From assembly GCA_028868735.1 (NCBI GenBank), contig JAGWTW010000006.1, positions 1 to 64,000 of the forward strand: a DNA stretch of 64,000 nt. Direction: 5' to 3'. The position numbers and the translations under genes were made by a program. Of the stretch, positions 25,182-33,900 are shown piece after piece; the stretch's first letter is position 1; each line of letters opens with the position of its first letter. Origin of the DNA: Hyphomicrobiales bacterium. Its GTDB lineage: Bacteria; Pseudomonadota; Alphaproteobacteria; Rhizobiales; Beijerinckiaceae. Under the pieces are notes generated by a model. The model saw only the letters and a list, made by a program, of their open reading frames with translations, was not told the DNA's origin and searched no databases.

Positions 25182-26678
25182 TTGGACTTCCGGATTGACG
25201 ATCGGCAGGCCGGGGAGATCGACTCCCCGGCCCGCAGCGTTTCTGGGCCCGCCGCAGACAGCGACGGTCCGCTCTACGAAGCGCGCAAGCAGGTCTACCC
25301 GCAAAAGATCGACGGCACGTTCCGCCGCATCAAGTGGGCGATCCTGATCGTCACGCTCGGCATCTACTATGCGCTTCCGTTCGTGCGCTGGGATCGCGGC
25401 CCCGGCGAGCCGAACCAGGCGGTTCTGGTCGATCTCGACCATCACCGGTTCTATTTCTTCTTCATCGAGATCTGGCCGCAGGAGGTTTATTACCTCACCG
25501 GCCTCATGATCCTCGCTGCTCTGACGCTGTTTCTGATGAATGCGCTCGCCGGACGCGTGTGGTGCGGCTATCTCTGCCCGCAGACGGTGTGGACCGATCT
25601 CTTCCTGATGATCGAGCGCCTGGCCGAGGGCGACCGGCGCGACCGCATGCGCAAGGACGCAGGGCCCTGGACGCTCGAGCGCGTCGCCGAGAAAACGATC
25701 AAGCACGCGCTCTGGCTTGCGATCGCCTGGTGGACCGGCGGCGCCTGGGTGCTCTATTTCAACGACGCGCCGACGCTGGTGCGACAACTCGCGACATTCC
25801 AGGCTCCGGCGATCGCCTACATCTGGATCGGAATCCTGACCTTCACGACCTACACGCTCGCCGGCTTCATGCGCGAGCAGGTATGCGTGTACATGTGTCC
25901 GTGGCCGCGGATCCAGGCCGCATTGACCGACGAAAACGCGCTCAATGTCACCTATCGCTACGATCGCGGCGAGCCGCGCATGTCAGCCAAGAAAGCCAAG
26001 GCGTCGCGCGCGCGCAACGAGCGTGCGGGCGATTGCGTCGATTGCAATCAGTGCGTCGCGGTCTGCCCGACGGGCGTCGATATCCGCGACGGCGCCAATA
26101 TGGGCTGCATCCAATGCGGGCTGTGCATTGACGCGTGCGACAATGTGATGCGCAAACTCGGTCGCGACGAGCGCTTGATTGCTTATGATACCGATGTCAA
26201 CATAAAGCGTCGGCTGGAGGGCAAACAGAACGTCTTCAAGCCGGTGCGCGTGCGGACGGTGCTGTACACGGTGTTGATCGTCGCGATCGGGGGCTTGATG
26301 GCCGGCAAGCTCGCGACGCGCGCGGATGCGGGGCTGGCGGTGATCCACGACCGCAATCCGTTGTTCGTGACGCTGTCGGATGGAACGATCCGCAACGCCT
26401 ATACGGTTCGTTTTTCGAACATGGCCTCGCGCGACCGCGCGTTCACGCTGTCGGTGCAGGGGCTGAAGGGGCTGCAGATGGAGATCGTCGGCGAGACGAC
26501 TCAGCGTCACGAAAGCGAAGCTGCGGCGCTGGGCGCCGACCAGACTCGCGAGGTGCGCCTGCTTCTGTTCAACGGCGCCGGCAATGCGATCCCGAATTCC
26601 ACGCCGCTCACGTTCTCGATCGCGGACGAGACGGGCCGGACCGTCGCAACCGCGAAAGATTTCTTCAGGGGACCTTGA
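25182..26678 (+). CDS. ccoG: cbb3 oxidase accessory protein CcoG (FixG)
   Basis: This 498-residue membrane protein with about five spans carries two [4Fe-4S] ferredoxin motifs, DCVDCNQCVAVCPTG and MGCIQCGLCIDACD. Another Cys pair lies in GRVWCGYLCPQ, and a C-terminal Ig-like domain faces the periplasm. CcoG helps cbb3 assembly, probably by reducing copper for the CuB site. The TTG start follows GGAGGTAAATAGG, a strong ribosome-binding site that overlaps the 3' end of ccoP. Confidence 0.96.
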   Translation: MDFRIDDRQAGEIDSPARSVSGPAADSDGPLYEARKQVYPQKIDGTFRRIKWAILIVTLGIYYALPFVRWDRGPGEPNQAVLVDLDHHRFYFFFIEIWPQEVYYLTGLMILAALTLFLMNALAGRVWCGYLCPQTVWTDLFLMIERLAEGDRRDRMRKDAGPWTLERVAEKTIKHALWLAIAWWTGGAWVLYFNDAPTLVRQLATFQAPAIAYIWIGILTFTTYTLAGFMREQVCVYMCPWPRIQAALTDENALNVTYRYDRGEPRMSAKKAKASRARNERAGDCVDCNQCVAVCPTGVDIRDGANMGCIQCGLCIDACDNVMRKLGRDERLIAYDTDVNIKRRLEGKQNVFKPVRVRTVLYTVLIVAIGGLMAGKLATRADAGLAVIHDRNPLFVTLSDGTIRNAYTVRFSNMASRDRAFTLSVQGLKGLQMEIVGETTQRHESEAAALGADQTREVRLLLFNGAGNAIPNSTPLTFSIADETGRTVATAKDFFRGP

Positions 26679-26690
26679 GGAGCACTCGAT

Positions 26691-27221
26691 ATGCCGACAG
26701 TTCTACCGACCGCCGAGGACGTCGCCAGAGAGAAGGCCAAGGACGGCTTTCGTCTCACCGGGCTGCACGTGCTCCTCATGCTCGTCGCGTTTTTCGTTAC
26801 GGTGGCGTCTGTCAACGCCATCATGATCCACGATGCGCTTTCGACTTTTCGCGGCGAGGTGACGAAACATCCCTACGAGGAAGGGCTTGCCTATAATTCC
26901 GACATCCAGGAAGCGCGGGCGCAGGCGGCGCGGGGCTGGAAGGTGGCGGGCGATGTCGTTCGCGACGCGAACGGGCAGGCGCGCGTCGAGGTTTCGGCGC
27001 TCGATTCTTCTGGCGCGCCTCTCGTCGGGCTTTCGATCGCCGCACGGCTGGCCGCGCCGGCCGACATGAAACGCGATCGGCTTCTGACGCTGGAGGACGC
27101 GGGGAACGGCGTCTATCGCGGCTCCGTCGCCGCTGACGCCGGCGCCTGGTATCTCGAATTGGTCGCCGGCCGCGAAGGCAAAACTTTGTTCCAGTCGCGC
27201 AATCGCATCACGCTCAAATAG
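26691..27221 (+). CDS. ccoH: FixH family protein (CcoH)
   Basis: This 176-residue protein has one N-terminal membrane helix (LLMLVAFFVTVASVNAIMI) and a periplasmic domain beginning YEEGLAYN. That phrase and the later RVEVSALDSSGAPL region are typical of FixH. It is needed for assembly or stability of the cbb3 oxidase. GAGGAG precedes the ATG, 12 bases after ccoG. Confidence 0.94.
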   Translation: MPTVLPTAEDVAREKAKDGFRLTGLHVLLMLVAFFVTVASVNAIMIHDALSTFRGEVTKHPYEEGLAYNSDIQEARAQAARGWKVAGDVVRDANGQARVEVSALDSSGAPLVGLSIAARLAAPADMKRDRLLTLEDAGNGVYRGSVAADAGAWYLELVAGREGKTLFQSRNRITLK

Positions 27222-27233
27222 GAGCGCATCGTC

Positions 27234-29501
27234 GTGTTGATGGACGTCGACCTGTCCGGGTTCGTGCGCGAGGGCGACGACGGCGCGCGACGGATAGATT
27301 TCGCCATTGACGGCATGACCTGCGCGGCCTGTATTCCGGAAATCGAGAATGCGCTGAAGAAAATTCCGGGCGTCGCGCAGGCGCGCGTGAATTATTCGAA
27401 CAGCCGCCTTGCGCTCGGCTGGAAGAACGACGAACTCGATCCGGCGGTCGCTGTCGAAAAGCTGCGCGTCATGGGCTACGTCGCCCATCCCTTCGAGCTG
27501 GCGGAGGCCGAGTCGCGCGACGCCGAGCAAGCGCGCTATCTCATGCGCTGCCTTGCGGTCGCCGGTTTCGCCGCCATGAACGTCATGTTGCTCTCGGTAT
27601 CCGTCTGGGCGGGAAACATAAGCGACATCACGCCCGAAACGCGCGACATGTTCCACTGGGTCTCCGCGCTGATCGCATTGCCGGCCGCGGCCTTTGCAGG
27701 ACGGCCTTTCTTTACGAGCGCGCTCGGCGCCTTGAGGCGCCGCTCGCTCAACATGGACGTGCCGATCTCGCTCGGCATCACGCTCGCGCTCGGCATGTCT
27801 GTGGTCGAGACGGCGCGGCACGCGCCCGCCGCCTATTTCGATTCCGCGCTCATGCTGATCTTCTTCCTACTGTGCGGGCGTTATCTCGAACAGGCCATGC
27901 GCCAGCGCACGCGCGCCGTCGCAGGCAACGTCGCCGCACTGCGTTCGCCGCTAGCTACACGCATCGCCGCCGATGGCGCGCTCGTGCAGACGCCGACGGC
28001 GCGAATCGAAGCGGGCGATCTCGTTCTCGTCCGCCCGGGCGAACGCGCTCCGGTCGATGGACGCGTCGTCTCTGGCGCGAGCGAGGTCGACGAGAGCATC
28101 GTCACGGGCGAGACGGCGCATCGCCGGATCGGCGTCGGCGACGAGATCTACGCAGGCGTTATGAATTTTTCCGGCGCCCTGCAGGTGCGCGCGCGCGCCG
28201 CCGGCGCCGGAGGTTTTCTCGACGAGATCGAGCGCCTGCTCGAAGGCGCCGCGAGCGCGCGTTCGCGCTACGTCGGCATCGCGGAACGCGCCTCGAAGAT
28301 CTATGCGCCCGTCGTGCATCTGACCGCGCTCGCCACGGCGGCAGGGTGGCTTCTGCTCGGCGCCAGCGTGCATGACGCCGTCGTCACAGCGATTGCTGTG
28401 CTGATTATCACTTGTCCCTGTGCGCTCGCGCTGGCGGTGCCGGCGGTGCACGTGGTGACGAGCGGCGCCCTGTTTCGTTCAGGCGTGCTCCTGAACGGCG
28501 GCCATGCGGTCGAGCGGCTCGCCGAGGTCGACACGATCGTCTTCGACAAGACGGGCACGCTCACCCTGCCGGAGCCGCGCGTCGCGAATGCGGATGAGTT
28601 TCCTGCCGACCTCGTCGAGATCGCTGCGCGGCTCGCACGTTCGAGCCGACATCCGCTGGCGCGGGCGCTCGCGCAACAATCTCCTGCCGGCGCGCCCTAC
28701 GACGATGCGCGCGAGGAAGCCGGCGCCGGAGTCGCCGCGACAGTCGAGGACGTCGAGGCGCGCGTCGGCAGCGCCGCTTTCTGCGGCGTCGATCCCGGCG
28801 ATATAGCTGCTAGCGGCGCCTCGACCATCTGCTTCCGGCATGGCGCGGCCGTCGCCGTGTTCGAAGTACACCAGGCGCTGAGGCCGGACGCCGTAGATGT
28901 CCTTTCGACGCTGCGCGCGCAGGGATATTCGGTCGAGATCATATCCGGCGATTCCCAAGCCGCTACCGAGGCTGTCGCGAAGCGACTGGGCATCGCAGAC
29001 TGGCGCGGCGGCGCGAGACCCTCGGACAAGGTCGCGCGGCTCGAGACTTTGAAAGCGCAAGGGCGCAAGACGCTGATGGTCGGCGACGGATTCAACGACG
29101 CGCCGGCGCTCGCGGCTGCCTATGTCTCTTTGTCTCCGGTCACCGCGGCCGACGTTGCGCAGGCGGCTGCCGACGCCGTGTTTCTCGGCGACCGGCTTGC
29201 GCCGGTCCGGCGTGCGCTCGAAGTCTCCCGGCTCGCGCGTAAGCTCATGCGCGAAAATCTCACGATCGCCGTCGTCTACAATGCGATTGCGGTGCCGCTC
29301 GCGATCGCAGGCCATGTGACGCCGCTGATCGCCGCCATCGCCATGTCCGGCTCGTCGCTCATCGTCACGCTCAATGCGCTGCGGGCGGGACGTGACGCGG
29401 TCATCGAGCGCGCGGACGCCGCCGATCGCGACGTCCGGGACTTGCGCGGGCCGACGGTTTCGGACGAACGCAGCGGCTCCCGTTCTCGGGCGGCCGCATG
29501 A
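27234..29501 (+). CDS. ccoI: P1B-type copper-transporting ATPase for cbb3 assembly
   Basis: The 755-residue FixI/CcoI pump exports Cu(I) for insertion into CcoN. It has an N-terminal metal-binding domain with GMTCAAC (C30, C33), about eight membrane helices, the CPC transport motif in ITCPCALALAVP, the phosphorylation site DKTGTLT and the hinge MVGDGFNDAPAL. The GTG start at 27234 suits an AGGAG nine bases upstream; an in-frame ATG two codons later is an alternative. It overlaps ccoS by four bases. Confidence 0.95.
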   Translation: MLMDVDLSGFVREGDDGARRIDFAIDGMTCAACIPEIENALKKIPGVAQARVNYSNSRLALGWKNDELDPAVAVEKLRVMGYVAHPFELAEAESRDAEQARYLMRCLAVAGFAAMNVMLLSVSVWAGNISDITPETRDMFHWVSALIALPAAAFAGRPFFTSALGALRRRSLNMDVPISLGITLALGMSVVETARHAPAAYFDSALMLIFFLLCGRYLEQAMRQRTRAVAGNVAALRSPLATRIAADGALVQTPTARIEAGDLVLVRPGERAPVDGRVVSGASEVDESIVTGETAHRRIGVGDEIYAGVMNFSGALQVRARAAGAGGFLDEIERLLEGAASARSRYVGIAERASKIYAPVVHLTALATAAGWLLLGASVHDAVVTAIAVLIITCPCALALAVPAVHVVTSGALFRSGVLLNGGHAVERLAEVDTIVFDKTGTLTLPEPRVANADEFPADLVEIAARLARSSRHPLARALAQQSPAGAPYDDAREEAGAGVAATVEDVEARVGSAAFCGVDPGDIAASGASTICFRHGAAVAVFEVHQALRPDAVDVLSTLRAQGYSVEIISGDSQAATEAVAKRLGIADWRGGARPSDKVARLETLKAQGRKTLMVGDGFNDAPALAAAYVSLSPVTAADVAQAAADAVFLGDRLAPVRRALEVSRLARKLMRENLTIAVVYNAIAVPLAIAGHVTPLIAAIAMSGSSLIVTLNALRAGRDAVIERADAADRDVRDLRGPTVSDERSGSRSRAAA

Positions 29502-29656
29502 CGATCCTGCTCTTCCTCGTGCCGATCGCGCTGATGCTCGGACTGACGGGTCTCGCCGCCTTCGTGTGGTCGCTGCGGGCCGGCCAGTACGAAGATCTCG
29601 ACGGCGCCGCGTCGCGCGTTCTGTTCGACGACGACGTCGACGCGCAGCAGCGATGA
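29498..29656 (+). CDS. ccoS: cbb3 oxidase maturation protein
   Basis: The 52-residue protein MTILLFLVPIALMLGLTGLA... has one membrane helix and continues with FVWSLRAGQYEDLDGAASRVLFDDD, the hallmark of CcoS/FixS. CcoS is required for cofactor insertion into CcoN. Its ATG overlaps the ccoI stop (ATGA), and its own TGA overlaps the next gene in the same way. Confidence 0.95.
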   Translation: MTILLFLVPIALMLGLTGLAAFVWSLRAGQYEDLDGAASRVLFDDDVDAQQR

Positions 29657-30768
29657 GCTATAGCGATCTCGACCCGATCGCCGGACGAATGGGGCGGCTC
29701 GACTGCGTGTGCGCGCCGGGCGAAGCGCGCGGCTCGGATGGCGGCGAAGGCCTGCTGCGGCTGGCCGCCGGCTTCGGTCTCGCCATTCTCGCGCAGACGC
29801 TCGTGCTCGCCGCGCTGCCGATGGCCGCCGCCATTGTCGCGCCGCGGCCGGGACTTGCCGGCGTTCCTTATGCGATCGCGCTGCTCGGCGCAGCGCTGGC
29901 GACCTTTCCCGCCTCGTATCTGCTCGACGCCTTTGGTCGACGCGCGGCCTTTGCTCTCGGCGCGAGCCTCGGCGCCGCGGGCGGCGTGATCGCGGGTTGG
30001 GCGGCGCTCCATCGCCAATTCGCGCTGCTCTGTCTCGGGGCGCTGTGGCTCGGGCTCGCGCACGGCTTCGCCTTGTTCTACCGACATGCGGCGGCGACGA
30101 GCGCGACGGGGCCGCGCGGGGGCGCAATCGTGTTTGCCGGCGGCGCGTTGGCGGCGCTCGTCGCGCCGTCTCTGCTCCAGGCCGCAGCCACGCTTGCAGG
30201 TCCGTTCGCCGACGCCGCCACGCTCGGCGCCGCCGGCGTGGTCGATCTGCTCGGCCTCGTTCTCGCCGTGACGTTGCCGCATGCGCTTGCGGGCGCATCG
30301 AAGGCGCCGCGCACGGTCGCAACCGCGCGTTCGTTCTACGTCGCGACCGGGGTCGGCGCCGTCGCTTGGTTTGTCATGACCCTGGTGATGGCGGCTGCGG
30401 CGCCGGCGCTGGCCGGCTGCGGAGCGACAGCTGCTGCGATCGGCGGTGCAATCGCCTGGCATCTCGTCGCCATGTATGCGCCGGCCGCGCTTATCCGTCT
30501 GACGGGCTCTGTGCCGACCGGCCGCGTCACACTCGCCGTCGGCGCGATCCTTCTCGCGGGCGGGGCGCTCGCATTCGTCGGCGCCGGCGGGGTCCTTCCG
30601 GTCGCCGGCGCGATGATTGCGGCCGGCGTCGGCTGGTCGCTCGTCAACGCCGGCCTGTTGCAATGGTTGTACGACGGCGGCGTCCCGACTCGCGGCATGC
30701 TCGCTGCGCACGATTTCGCTTTGTTGGGCGCGGCGATGATCGGCGCGCTGCTTGCTCCCTCAGCTTGA
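29653..30768 (+). CDS. MFS-type membrane transporter at the end of the cco operon
   Basis: This 371-residue, very Ala/Gly-rich protein has about eleven to twelve short hydrophobic helices. The loop after helix 2, DAFGRRAAFALGASLGAAGG, resembles the MFS motif between helices 2 and 3. Substrate unknown. Its start overlaps ccoS (ATGA), so it is translated with the oxidase assembly genes. A link to copper or other oxidase needs is inferred from position only. Its 3' end overlaps the convergent gene at 30760 by nine bases. Confidence 0.8.
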   Translation: MSYSDLDPIAGRMGRLDCVCAPGEARGSDGGEGLLRLAAGFGLAILAQTLVLAALPMAAAIVAPRPGLAGVPYAIALLGAALATFPASYLLDAFGRRAAFALGASLGAAGGVIAGWAALHRQFALLCLGALWLGLAHGFALFYRHAAATSATGPRGGAIVFAGGALAALVAPSLLQAAATLAGPFADAATLGAAGVVDLLGLVLAVTLPHALAGASKAPRTVATARSFYVATGVGAVAWFVMTLVMAAAAPALAGCGATAAAIGGAIAWHLVAMYAPAALIRLTGSVPTGRVTLAVGAILLAGGALAFVGAGGVLPVAGAMIAAGVGWSLVNAGLLQWLYDGGVPTRGMLAAHDFALLGAAMIGALLAPSA

Positions 30769-31218
30769 CATTGCAGGTGCGTGTGGAGCCGTCAGGATCG
30801 ACAGCATCGTAGGCGCTGGCGACGCCCCGGAATATTGCGCGGGTTTCCTTCCTGCGCTCTCGCCTTCCCACGTGGACATCACGACTTCGTAGCAATCGTT
30901 CTGGCGCGCAATCGTGCCGATCGCCTCGTGGATCGCGCGACCGATTTCGTCGCCGGCGAGCCGGAAACTGGCGATGTGCGTGATGTGAAGCCGTCCTGCG
31001 TGCGCTGGCGGCGAGCCAAGCGCATAGCAAAACAGCGCGTGAATGTGACCTCTGGAATCAAGCAGGCTGATCAAGCGGCCGCAATTTGCGCGGCGTTGCG
31101 GAGAATTGACGAATTCGGCCCAACGCGCGAGCGATAGATCAGGAAATCTGCACGCGACGAGCGGGTAGGCGACGCCGGCGTCCGACGCATTCAGTTCGTG
31201 CAGCGAAAAGAGCGCCAT
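30760..31218 (-). CDS. conserved-looking protein of unknown function
   Basis: The 152-residue protein begins MALFSLHELNASDAGVAYPLV and contains DLSLARWAEFVNSPQRRANCG, then strands HIHALFCYALG and RLHITHIASFRL, then a helix and YEVVMSTW. The alternation resembles a small alpha/beta enzyme such as a GNAT-type acetyltransferase, but the acetyl-CoA loop is not clear, so I name no function. It diverges from fnrL with about 140 bases between and overlaps the 3' end of the MFS gene. It may share the FNR-like site at 31289-31302. Confidence 0.65.
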   Translation of the reverse strand: MALFSLHELNASDAGVAYPLVACRFPDLSLARWAEFVNSPQRRANCGRLISLLDSRGHIHALFCYALGSPPAHAGRLHITHIASFRLAGDEIGRAIHEAIGTIARQNDCYEVVMSTWEGESAGRKPAQYSGASPAPTMLSILTAPHAPAMSS

Positions 31219-31288
31219 CGCAATTCAGGTTGCCGCATCGTCGAAGATGCATCTTCGACAAGATGAAAGCTCTCGCCGGGACCGGTCC

Positions 31289-31302
31289 TTGCTATATGTC
31301 AA
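31289..31302. promoter_or_regulatory. FNR-like box upstream of fnrL
   Basis: TTGCTATATGTCAA fits TTG-x-T-N4-x-TCAA with one departure from the FNR consensus in each half. It lies 58 bases before the fnrL start and 71 bases before the divergent gene. Autoregulation of fnrL is common and would fit. Confidence 0.6.
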
Positions 31303-31359
31303 TGTAGCCGGTAGGGAACAAGACGATCCTGCGCTTGCATTTGTAGCCAAGGGAAACGA

Positions 31360-32091
31360 ATGGATCAGTCGACAGCAGTCCTTCGAGACGCACCGGCTTG
31401 CGAATGTTCGGAGATGTGCCGCCATTGCGAGACGCGCGCGTTGAGCGTGTGCAGTCCGCTCGAAGGCGAAGCCTTCTACGGATTGCAACGTCTCAATCAT
31501 CCCGTGACGTTTCCTGCGCGCGCGGTGCTCTTCAATCAGGACTCGCCGGCGCGCCATGTCTACACGATCGTGCATGGCGTCGTGCGCCTCTACAAACTTT
31601 TGCCGGACGGACGTCGGCAGATCGTCGGCTTTGCGCTGCCTGGAGACTTTCTCGGACTCGCGCTCGCCGACGGTTACGGATTTTGCGCGGATGCTGTGAC
31701 GGCTGTCAGCGCGTGCCGTTTTTCGCGCGATCACTTCGCTGAATTCGCCGACCAATATCCGACGGTGCTGCGACGGCTGCATGAAATGGCGACGCATGAA
31801 CTGGCGCTCGCGCAACAGCAGATGGTTCTGCTTGGACGGCGCGACGCGGAAGAAAAGATCGCGTCGTTCCTGCTCGCCCTGCAGCAGCGCTGGGGCCGCA
31901 TCCATGGCAAGACGTCCGTCACCATCGATCTGCCGATGGGGCGTCAGGATATCGCCGACTTCCTCGGTTTGACGATCGAGACGGTCAGTCGCACGCTCAA
32001 TCGCATGGCGCGAGATCGTTTGCTGGTGATCGTACCCGATGGCGTGCGCGTGCTCGACGCCGCAAAGCTCGACAAACTCGCCTCGGCCTGA
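31360..32091 (+). CDS. fnrL: FNR-type oxygen-responsive regulator
   Basis: The 243-residue Crp/Fnr protein has an N-terminal Cys cluster (C14, C16, C20, C23, C31) and an internal C109 (GYGFC), which can supply four ligands for an oxygen-labile [4Fe-4S] cluster. Then come the cyclic-nucleotide-type barrel, the dimer helix and the HTH DLPMGRQDIADFLGLTIETVSRTLNRM. Its recognition residues ETVSR match FNR/FixK specificity for TTGAT half-sites. It is the likely activator of hemN and the cco operon. The presence of the Cys set argues for FnrL rather than the cluster-free FixK. Confidence 0.92.
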   Translation: MDQSTAVLRDAPACECSEMCRHCETRALSVCSPLEGEAFYGLQRLNHPVTFPARAVLFNQDSPARHVYTIVHGVVRLYKLLPDGRRQIVGFALPGDFLGLALADGYGFCADAVTAVSACRFSRDHFAEFADQYPTVLRRLHEMATHELALAQQQMVLLGRRDAEEKIASFLLALQQRWGRIHGKTSVTIDLPMGRQDIADFLGLTIETVSRTLNRMARDRLLVIVPDGVRVLDAAKLDKLASA

Positions 32092-32140
32092 CGATCAGGC
32101 CTGTCTTGCGCCGGTCTTGAAAGTCTGGTCCGCTCGGACC

Positions 32141-32800
32141 ATGACGATCGCAATCCCGACCTCCAGCGAATCTGTCCGCGCCTCCGCGTGGCGGAGCAGC
32201 GGCGTCATCGCGATAGCGACGGTCGTCCTTTGCATTCTCTCGTACCTCTATGTCGACCGGCCGCTGTCCACATATCTGTACGCAGGCTTGCGCGACGATC
32301 GCCGACTTTTCGATGCGCTGACGCATATCGTCGATCCCTTTCCGCCAATCGCCGGGGCGATCGCGCTTTGGGCCGCGTTTGGCGTCTTGCGCGGGGTCGC
32401 CATTCGCCCAGCGCTCGGCAAGCTCTTGCGCGTCTCGGGCGGCGTCTGCGTCGCGATCGTCGTCAACGATCGGCTCAAATACGCATTCGGCCGCACCTGG
32501 CCCGAGACCTGGACGCTCGGCAATCCTTCCTGGATTCGTGATCACGTATTCGGGTTTGCGCCCTTTCACGGGGGGACGGGCTGGGCTTCGTTTCCCTCGG
32601 GCCACACGACCGTGGCGACGGCGATCGCCGCCGGCCTGTGGGTCGTCTTTCCGCGTGGGCGCCCCATCTACGCTTCGGGAGCCGCGTTGGTTATTATCGG
32701 CCTTATCGGCGCAGATTATCATTGGCTGAGCGACATAATTGCGGGGGCCGGGCTCGGCGCCGCGATCGGGTTGGCCGCGGCGCGCATCGGCGCCGCGTGA
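32141..32800 (+). CDS. PAP2-family membrane phosphatase
   Basis: The 219-residue integral membrane protein has the type 2 phosphatidic acid phosphatase triad: RLKYAFGRTWPE (motif 1), FPSGHTT (motif 2, catalytic His) and ADYHWLSD (motif 3, nucleophilic His). About six spans are visible. Family members dephosphorylate phosphatidic acid, undecaprenyl diphosphate or lipid A. It starts 49 bases after fnrL and may follow it on the same transcript. Confidence 0.9.
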   Translation: MTIAIPTSSESVRASAWRSSGVIAIATVVLCILSYLYVDRPLSTYLYAGLRDDRRLFDALTHIVDPFPPIAGAIALWAAFGVLRGVAIRPALGKLLRVSGGVCVAIVVNDRLKYAFGRTWPETWTLGNPSWIRDHVFGFAPFHGGTGWASFPSGHTTVATAIAAGLWVVFPRGRPIYASGAALVIIGLIGADYHWLSDIIAGAGLGAAIGLAAARIGAA

Positions 32801-32821
32801 ACCAGCGGCAGGGGAGATTTC

Positions 32822-33760
32822 GTGTTGAGCGAACAGGCATCGCGCTATCCAGACCCCGCCATCGTCGCGCTCGATCCTTCGTTTGCGCCCATCATGATCT
32901 TCAGCGCCGCGATCGAGCGGCTCTGGACCGGCGCGCGCTGGTGCGAAGGCCCTGTGTGGTTTGGCGACAGTCGCTGTCTCCTGTGGAGCGACATACCGAA
33001 CGACCGCATGCTGAGGTGGGACGAAACGACGGGCGCAGTCTCGACCTTTCGCCAGACCTCGCACAATTCGAACGGCAATACGCGCGACCGGCAGGGGCGG
33101 CTCGTGACCTGCGAGCATCGCGGGCGACGCGTAACGCGTACGGAATACGACGGGTCGATCACGATCCTCATGGATTCTTTCGGAGGCAAGAAGCTGAACT
33201 CGCCGAACGACGTCGTGACGACGCGGGACGGCGCGGTCTGGTTTACCGACCCTACATTCGGCATCCGCGGCAATTACGAGGGGGACAAGGCGGAGTCGGA
33301 AATCGGCACGAACGTCTATCGCGTCGATCCGTCTACAGGACGTGGCGAGATCGCCGTCGACGACATCGATCAGCCGAACGGCATTTGTTTTTCACCCGAT
33401 GAGACGCGGTGCTACATCGTCGAATCCGGGCCGCGGCCGCGCCGCATTCGCGTCTATGACGTCGTCGACGGCAAGAAGCTCGTCAACGGCCGCGTCTTCT
33501 TTGCGGGCGACGGCGAGCAGGCGCCGGATGGTTTTCGCTGCGACGTGGACGGCAATCTGTGGTGTGGCTGGGGCGGCGGCGAGGGCCATGACGGCGTGAC
33601 AGTGTTCGCTCCCAATGGTCAGCGCATCGGCCATATCCATCTGCCTGAGCGCTGCGCCAATCTCTGCTTTGGCGGCGTGAAGCGCAATCGCCTGTTCATG
33701 GCGGCCTCGAAATCGATCTATGCGCTCTATGTGAATACGCAGGGCGCGAGAGCCGGGTAG
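32822..33760 (+). CDS. SMP-30/gluconolactonase family lactonase
   Basis: The 312-residue six-bladed beta-propeller matches the SMP-30 pattern: WCEGPVWFGDSRCLLWSDIPN with the metal-binding Glu, then NGNTRDRQGRLVTCEH, KLNSPNDVV and GICFSPDE. Such enzymes hydrolyse sugar lactones with a divalent metal. No signal peptide is seen. The GTG start has GGGGAG upstream. Its position near gluconate-related genes (gntK, zwf, gnd at 37.3-40.3 kb) is suggestive but distant. Confidence 0.9.
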   Translation: MLSEQASRYPDPAIVALDPSFAPIMIFSAAIERLWTGARWCEGPVWFGDSRCLLWSDIPNDRMLRWDETTGAVSTFRQTSHNSNGNTRDRQGRLVTCEHRGRRVTRTEYDGSITILMDSFGGKKLNSPNDVVTTRDGAVWFTDPTFGIRGNYEGDKAESEIGTNVYRVDPSTGRGEIAVDDIDQPNGICFSPDETRCYIVESGPRPRRIRVYDVVDGKKLVNGRVFFAGDGEQAPDGFRCDVDGNLWCGWGGGEGHDGVTVFAPNGQRIGHIHLPERCANLCFGGVKRNRLFMAASKSIYALYVNTQGARAG

Positions 33761-33807
33761 GGAATGGACGCCGGCGCGCTCCGCATCGACGGTCGGCGTT
33801 TAGGAAA

Positions 33808-33829
33808 GGGCGCGGCTCCTTTCGCGCCC
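33808..33829. terminator. hairpin between convergent genes
   Basis: GGGCGCG (33808-33814) and CGCGCCC (33823-33829) pair around an eight-base loop. On the minus strand TTTCC follows. It lies between the convergent lactonase and acyl-CoA synthetase genes and could end transcription of either, more likely the leftward one. The T run is short. Confidence 0.4.
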
Positions 33830-33900
33830 ACGTGCTTCGCGGCCGCCATGCGCGAACTCGGGTTGCGCGGCGGTGCGCCGATCTGTGCGCTTCCGCGCGC

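Noticed and set aside
29276-30322. Minus-strand frame of 348 codons over ccoI, ccoS and the MFS gene
   Set aside because: Arg/Ala-rich shadow translation; the plus-strand genes overlap by ATGA junctions and have clear membrane patterns.
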